Shown here one piece after another: positions 5,025 through 7,470 of a DNA stretch of 7,470 bases. Source of the DNA: Candidatus Heimdallarchaeota archaeon (lineage in GTDB: Archaea > Asgardarchaeota > Heimdallarchaeia > Heimdallarchaeales > Heimdallarchaeaceae); assembly GCA_023139025.1 (NCBI GenBank), contig JAGLOH010000097.1, positions 1 through 7,470 on the forward strand. Direction: 5' to 3'. A program made the position numbers and the translations under genes. How positions within the stretch are numbered: position 1 is the stretch's first letter; each line of letters starts with the position of its first letter. The notes beneath the pieces were generated by a model that saw only the letters and a program-made list of their open reading frames with translations, did no database searches and was not told the origin of the DNA.

Positions 5025-6236
5025 TTACAGTTCGATTCCTCCAGTTATAGATCGGATTCTGTTAATGATTTTAGGCATTCTTTCAAGAACATAATTGATT
5101 TGTTCTTCAGTATTTAAACGATTAATTTTCATCAGTAAACTCCCATGAGCCACTTCTGGTTTTCTACCAATTGCAGTCAATATATGGCTTGGCATAAGTA
5201 CTCTACTAGTGCAAGCACTACCGCTTGATACATAAATTCCATTCATGCTACATTCAACAGTTAATGCTTCCCCTTCACAACCTAAATAGCTGATATTTAC
5301 ATTGTCTGGAGCTCTACGTTCTCCTGAGGGACCATTTATTTCAGTTCGTTCAATACTTGTTTGGAGACCATATAATAGTTTATCTCTGAGGTTTTGTGTG
5401 TGATTTTTTATTTCATCGAAACGATTGAATTGAATCTCTACTGCTTTTGCAAAACCAGCAAGAAGAGCAGGATTTTCTACATCTGGGGAAAGTATTTCAA
5501 GACTCAATTGTCCTTCATAAATTGATTTAATTTTTATTCCATCTTTGATATATAATCCTGCAATACCTTTGGGCCCTAAGATTCTGTTACTATTAATTGT
5601 AGCTAAATCAACCTCAACTTTTCCGTAATCTATTGGTATTCTTCCAAATGCAGAAGTTGCATCTGTATGGAATAAAATACTGTCATCTTTATCTTTTACA
5701 ATTTCCAACGCTTCTTTAACTGGTTGAATTGTGCCTATTTCATGATTGACTGCTTGTAAACTTACTAAAAGAGTATCATCGTTAATCCTTTCTTGCAAAA
5801 TGTCAAGATTCATTGTTCCGTCGTTAGAAACAGGAATTATCTCCACTTTGTACTGATCACTAAACATGGATTTTGCTGTATGAATAACACTCAAATGTTC
5901 TGCTTCTGAAACTATAATCTTCTTTCGTTTTTTATTCATTTTCGCAATTCCTTTAATTGCTAGATTATTAGATTCAGAAAAACTATGAGTTAATGCTAAG
6001 GCTTGAGGATCTATGTTTAAGGGTTTAGCAATTTTTGTTTTTGCTTTCATAAAGAAATCAAGAGTTTCCCAACCCATGCGATGTGTTATTGCAGGATTAC
6101 CAAAAGTTCTCTCAAGATAATAGGGGCGCATCTCTGCATATACTTCTTTATCAACTAAAGAACCGTTCTCCCAGTCTAGATAAACTTCCTTATCTGGTTT
6201 TCCATGTTGTTTCAATAAACCTTCTATGTTCGACAT
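5025..6236 (-). CDS. IscS/NifS-like class V aminotransferase lacking the PLP lysine
   Basis: A 403-residue protein of normal length for a cysteine desulfurase. Family marks include YLDWENG (19-25), FGNPAITHRMG (45-55), SESNNLAIKG (87-96), EAEHLSVIHT (111-120), HTDATSAFGRIPID (190-203), GPKGIAGLY (221-229), APDNVNISY (309-317) and SSGSACTS (337-344), whose C342 is the persulfide cysteine. The key departure is at 216-221: the family S-x-H-K-x-x-G has become NSNRILG, so the Schiff-base lysine is Arg (R218, codon AGA at 5583-5585) and the His is Asn. Other pocket residues also differ: N of NNEIG is H165, Q of DATQ is S195, T of GATESNN is S87, and the G-x-R-x-G-T loop is degenerate around 241-255. 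It is therefore unlikely to desulfurate cysteine. Next to an intact IscU, a role as a binding partner that offers C342 to a nascent cluster is inferred. A GGAG site (6245-6248) precedes the ATG by 8 bases. Confidence 0.88.
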   Translation of the reverse strand: MSNIEGLLKQHGKPDKEVYLDWENGSLVDKEVYAEMRPYYLERTFGNPAITHRMGWETLDFFMKAKTKIAKPLNIDPQALALTHSFSESNNLAIKGIAKMNKKRKKIIVSEAEHLSVIHTAKSMFSDQYKVEIIPVSNDGTMNLDILQERINDDTLLVSLQAVNHEIGTIQPVKEALEIVKDKDDSILFHTDATSAFGRIPIDYGKVEVDLATINSNRILGPKGIAGLYIKDGIKIKSIYEGQLSLEILSPDVENPALLAGFAKAVEIQFNRFDEIKNHTQNLRDKLLYGLQTSIERTEINGPSGERRAPDNVNISYLGCEGEALTVECSMNGIYVSSGSACTSRVLMPSHILTAIGRKPEVAHGSLLMKINRLNTEEQINYVLERMPKIINRIRSITGGIEL

Positions 6237-6241
6237 TAGAT

Positions 6242-6496
6242 TTACTCCAATATTTTGGCTAGAAATTTTTCAATATGATCTACCTCAGTGAGCATTAACT
6301 TTCCTGTTCTGTAGAAAGATAAGCTAGTTTTATCAAATTGAAACTTTTCAACCATGTTGCCAATCTTTTGTATCAGTTTTCCTTTTTTTGAAATCTTTTC
6401 ATAGACTTCATCAATAGTACCCCATTTTAGCATAACGACATAACTATTGTCTTTTTTACAACTCTCTACTATCGAATCTATATACTTCTGATACAA
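6242..6496 (-). CDS. Unknown 84-residue protein upstream of the IscS-like gene
   Basis: I do not recognise this protein. It begins with a helical stretch (YQKYIDSIVESCKK), followed by a strand (SYVVMLKWG), a helix (TIDEVYEKISKK), two strands (MVEKFQF and TSLSFYRTGKLML) and a last helix (DHIEKFLAKILE). The 'sFYrTGKLmlt' hairpin followed by a helix recalls half of a TBP-like fold, as in the N-terminal domain of RNase HIII, but this is only resemblance of pattern. The start is a TTG at 6496. It is supported by a strong AAGGAG eight bases upstream; no ATG is suitably placed. The gene ends 5 bases before the IscS-like ATG, and the Shine-Dalgarno site of that gene lies in its last codons, so the two are surely translated from one message. 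Confidence 0.6.
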   Translation of the reverse strand: MYQKYIDSIVESCKKDNSYVVMLKWGTIDEVYEKISKKGKLIQKIGNMVEKFQFDKTSLSFYRTGKLMLTEVDHIEKFLAKILE

Positions 6497-6504
6497 AGAA
6501 TTAG

Positions 6505-6510
6505 CTCCTT
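6505..6510 (-). promoter_or_regulatory. Strong Shine-Dalgarno site deciding a TTG start
   Basis: AAGGAG lies eight bases before the TTG at 6494-6496. It is the best ribosome binding site in the window and is the reason to accept a non-ATG start for the 84-residue protein. A weak TATA-like GTTATACTT (about 6529-6537) lies upstream. Initiation 25 bases after it would fall on this site, so the operon is more likely read from further upstream, through archaemetzincin. Confidence 0.5.
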
Positions 6511-6541
6511 GTTACAATTCTTACGAAAGTATAACACTTAT

Positions 6542-7051
6542 TTAATCTTTGTTTTTATCAATTTTTTTCTCTGTTTCCTTCAGCAATATTTTACATTTCC
6601 AGCAGAGATAAGTGGGCTTGAAAATTGCTTCTTCTAGATTCTTGGAATATTGCATAACACAGACTTCTTTGCAATGACCCAGCCCCAAAATATGACCACA
6701 TTCATGAACACTTTCCTTTATTTTCATATTTGCTGATTCTAGTCTAAAAAAAGATACAATAGCACCATAAAATTGAGTTGCTAATCCAAATACAAAATTC
6801 CTCCCAGGAACGTATAAATCTTTGTTGACTAGCCAAAGAAAATAAGTTATGTTTTCCTCATCAATCAACTTATTTAGCAGTTTCTGACCATTATACTGAT
6901 TTCTTGCCTTATTAAAAGTAACAATCTCAAGCTCTCTTCTCTTAATTAATTGGATACCAATTTCATAAGTTATCTTCAATTCTTCGATAACTTTCTCAAC
7001 TACATCATTATCTATAGAAGGATCATGGTATAATGTTAAATTGGGAAGCAT
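6542..7051 (-). CDS. amzA: Archaemetzincin (zinc metallopeptidase)
   Basis: A 169-residue protein with the archaemetzincin core HECGHILGLGHCKEVCVM (116-133). H116, H120 and H126 are the catalytic zinc ligands, E117 is the general base and M133 lies in the Met-turn. C127 and C131, together with the C-terminal CWKC pair (C150, C153), form the four-cysteine second zinc site that sets this family apart from other metzincins. The N-terminal half (NLTLYHDPSIDNDVVEKVIEEL and a VTFNKARNQYNG segment) is the usual alpha/beta part; the length is normal for archaeal members at about 170-190 residues. It is predicted to be cytoplasmic, and its natural substrate is unknown. It is the first leftward gene before the 84-residue protein, IscS-like and IscU genes, from which it is separated by 45 bases. 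The ATG at 7051 has a weak AGGT upstream. A GH1 remnant ends 14 bases before it. Confidence 0.92.
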   Translation of the reverse strand: MLPNLTLYHDPSIDNDVVEKVIEELKITYEIGIQLIKRRELEIVTFNKARNQYNGQKLLNKLIDEENITYFLWLVNKDLYVPGRNFVFGLATQFYGAIVSFFRLESANMKIKESVHECGHILGLGHCKEVCVMQYSKNLEEAIFKPTYLCWKCKILLKETEKKIDKNKD

Positions 7052-7065
7052 GTTTGTTACCTAAT

Positions 7066-7216
7066 TTATTCAGTTTGTTGTACTTTACTTTTGTGAAGAG
7101 TTACTCCAGGAATTTGCTCAAATTCAGTCGTTATTATAGTTAGTCCCCTCGACTTGGTAAGCTGATTGAGCTGATCCCCAGAGAAAATCTTTTGGAAAAA
7201 CTATTCCATCAGCCAT
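7066..7216 (-). pseudogene. Remnant of a GH1 beta-glycosidase N-terminus (frameshifted, truncated)
   Basis: From an ATG at 7216 the minus strand encodes 30 residues, including IVFPKDFLWGSAQSAYQVEG, then NYNND and a TGA at 7124-7126. FPxxFLWGxAtxAYQvEG is the N-terminal signature of glycoside hydrolase family 1. In another frame, beginning at 7128, the reading continues as TEFEQIPGVTLHKSK and stops with TAA at 7066-7068; this resembles the family's next stretch (DWxxFExxPGxIxxxxKSG). Restoring a second copy of GACTG at 7125-7129 would join the frames through an Asp-Trp-Thr-Glu, as if a 5-base tandem repeat had collapsed. GH1 enzymes have about 420-490 residues; only about 50 remain before the archaemetzincin gene, so it cannot be active. 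It may still supply promoter sequence for its neighbour. Confidence 0.7.
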
Positions 7217-7392
7217 ATATTAGATAGCTTTCTCTGTCTCTATATCTATTTTTCCTAACCTATACTTAGCATATTTACTTTGTTTCTTCTCTATATTAAA
7301 AAAAAGAGATTTTAGTTTATAATGATGATAAAGGAGATAGGAGATGGTTTGAAAAAAAGCAAGCAAAAGATCTAATTTATACTGTTCTATGG
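7217..7392. other. Non-coding stretch between the GH1 remnant and the right-edge gene
   Basis: No frame of useful length or family similarity was found on either strand. The stretch holds two A-runs (T-runs on the minus strand) described separately and the region that would have carried the promoter of the GH1 gene. A purine-rich stretch (AAAGGAGATAGGAGATGG, 7330-7347) looks like a Shine-Dalgarno site with an ATG on the plus strand, but the frame closes after two codons (ATG GTT TGA). Confidence 0.5.
7298..7358 (-). terminator. Oligo-T tracts downstream of the right-edge gene
   Basis: On the minus strand a T7 run (7352-7358) and a T8 run (7298-7305) follow the stop codon at 7393-7395. Archaeal RNA polymerase ends transcription at such T-runs without needing a hairpin. 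The position between two leftward genes fits a terminator of the right-edge gene. No stem-loop is obvious. Confidence 0.4.
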
Positions 7393-7470
7393 TTAAGTTA
7401 GATTATTAAAGAAATTTCTTTTTAAAATGGCGGCTATACCAATCAAGAGTAAGGATATTATAAAATAAGC
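7393..7470 (-). CDS. C-terminal end of a membrane-anchored protein (runs off right edge)
   Basis: The frame is open from the right edge to a TAA at 7393-7395. The last 25 residues are a hydrophobic helix (AYFIISLLLIGIAAIL) followed by a short basic tail (KRNFFNNLT). This fits a protein ending in a single membrane anchor, or the last helix of a larger membrane protein. Two oligo-T tracts follow on the same strand. With only 25 codons, chance openness cannot be excluded. Its function is unknown. Confidence 0.45.
   Translation of the reverse strand, partial: AYFIISLLLIGIAAILKRNFFNNLT

Noticed and set aside
4851..5117. Plus-strand open frame of 88 codons across the IscU and IscS-like genes
   Set aside because: It is antisense to two clearly conserved genes and its translation has no domain-like pattern.
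5583..5585. Sequencing error as the cause of Lys to Arg in the IscS-like protein
   Set aside because: A single AAA to AGA change could be an error, but the three preceding motif residues and several distant PLP contacts are also changed while the frame is intact.
7429..7467. Short plus-strand frame starting ATGGCGGCTATACC near the right edge
   Set aside because: It has only 13 codons and no ribosome site, and the minus-strand reading as a C-terminal membrane helix explains the stretch better.
1..7470. CRISPR array, tRNA, rRNA or insertion sequence
   Set aside because: I saw no regularly spaced direct repeats, no tRNA-like cloverleaf, no rRNA sequence and no transposase or paired terminal inverted repeats.

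Overview
The window is low-GC DNA that looks archaeal. Several genes have AT-rich TATA-like boxes about 25-45 bases before the start codon. Bacterial-type Shine-Dalgarno sites are used mainly inside the one clear operon. The gene content also fits: an archaemetzincin, an IscU beside an atypical IscS, a DUF3467 protein, and a surface protein with a C-terminal membrane anchor and an Arg/Lys tail. Surface protein, receiver protein and large sensor together would fit an Asgard or other mesophilic archaeal lineage, but the sequence alone does not fix the phylum.

Left part (1-2319): four genes read leftward. In transcription order they are a secreted, membrane-anchored beta-sandwich protein; a small free-standing homologue of the middle domain of bacterial fatty acid kinase FakA (YloV); a cysteine-rich YkgJ-type metal- or cluster-binding protein overlapping it by 8 bases; and the start of a large membrane sensor that runs off the left edge. 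A 122-base divergent promoter region (2197-2319) carries a perfect 15-base palindrome.

Middle part (2320-4497): a stand-alone CheY-like receiver (rightward), a DUF3467 protein (leftward), an EamA/DMT transporter (rightward; it appears to share a symmetric A/T promoter element with the DUF3467 gene), and a 71-residue two-helix membrane protein (leftward).

Right part (4498-7470): a leftward set made of archaemetzincin, an 84-residue unknown protein with a TTG start, a cysteine desulfurase homologue and the IscU scaffold. The last three are tightly packed with Shine-Dalgarno sites. The IscS homologue has Arg (AGA) where the PLP-binding lysine should be, and has also lost several other PLP-pocket residues. 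It keeps the sulfur-carrying cysteine loop, and IscU keeps all its ligands. This suggests a desulfurase-dead, IscU-binding protein, like the lysine-less IscS described in Archaeoglobus fulgidus. Upstream of archaemetzincin lies a broken N-terminal remnant of a family 1 glycoside hydrolase. At the right edge is the C-terminal tail of another membrane-anchored protein.

The most notable items are the lysine-less IscS paired with an intact IscU, the isolated FakA middle domain in an apparent archaeon, and the GH1 remnant, whose reading frame is restored if a collapsed 5-base tandem repeat is re-expanded.
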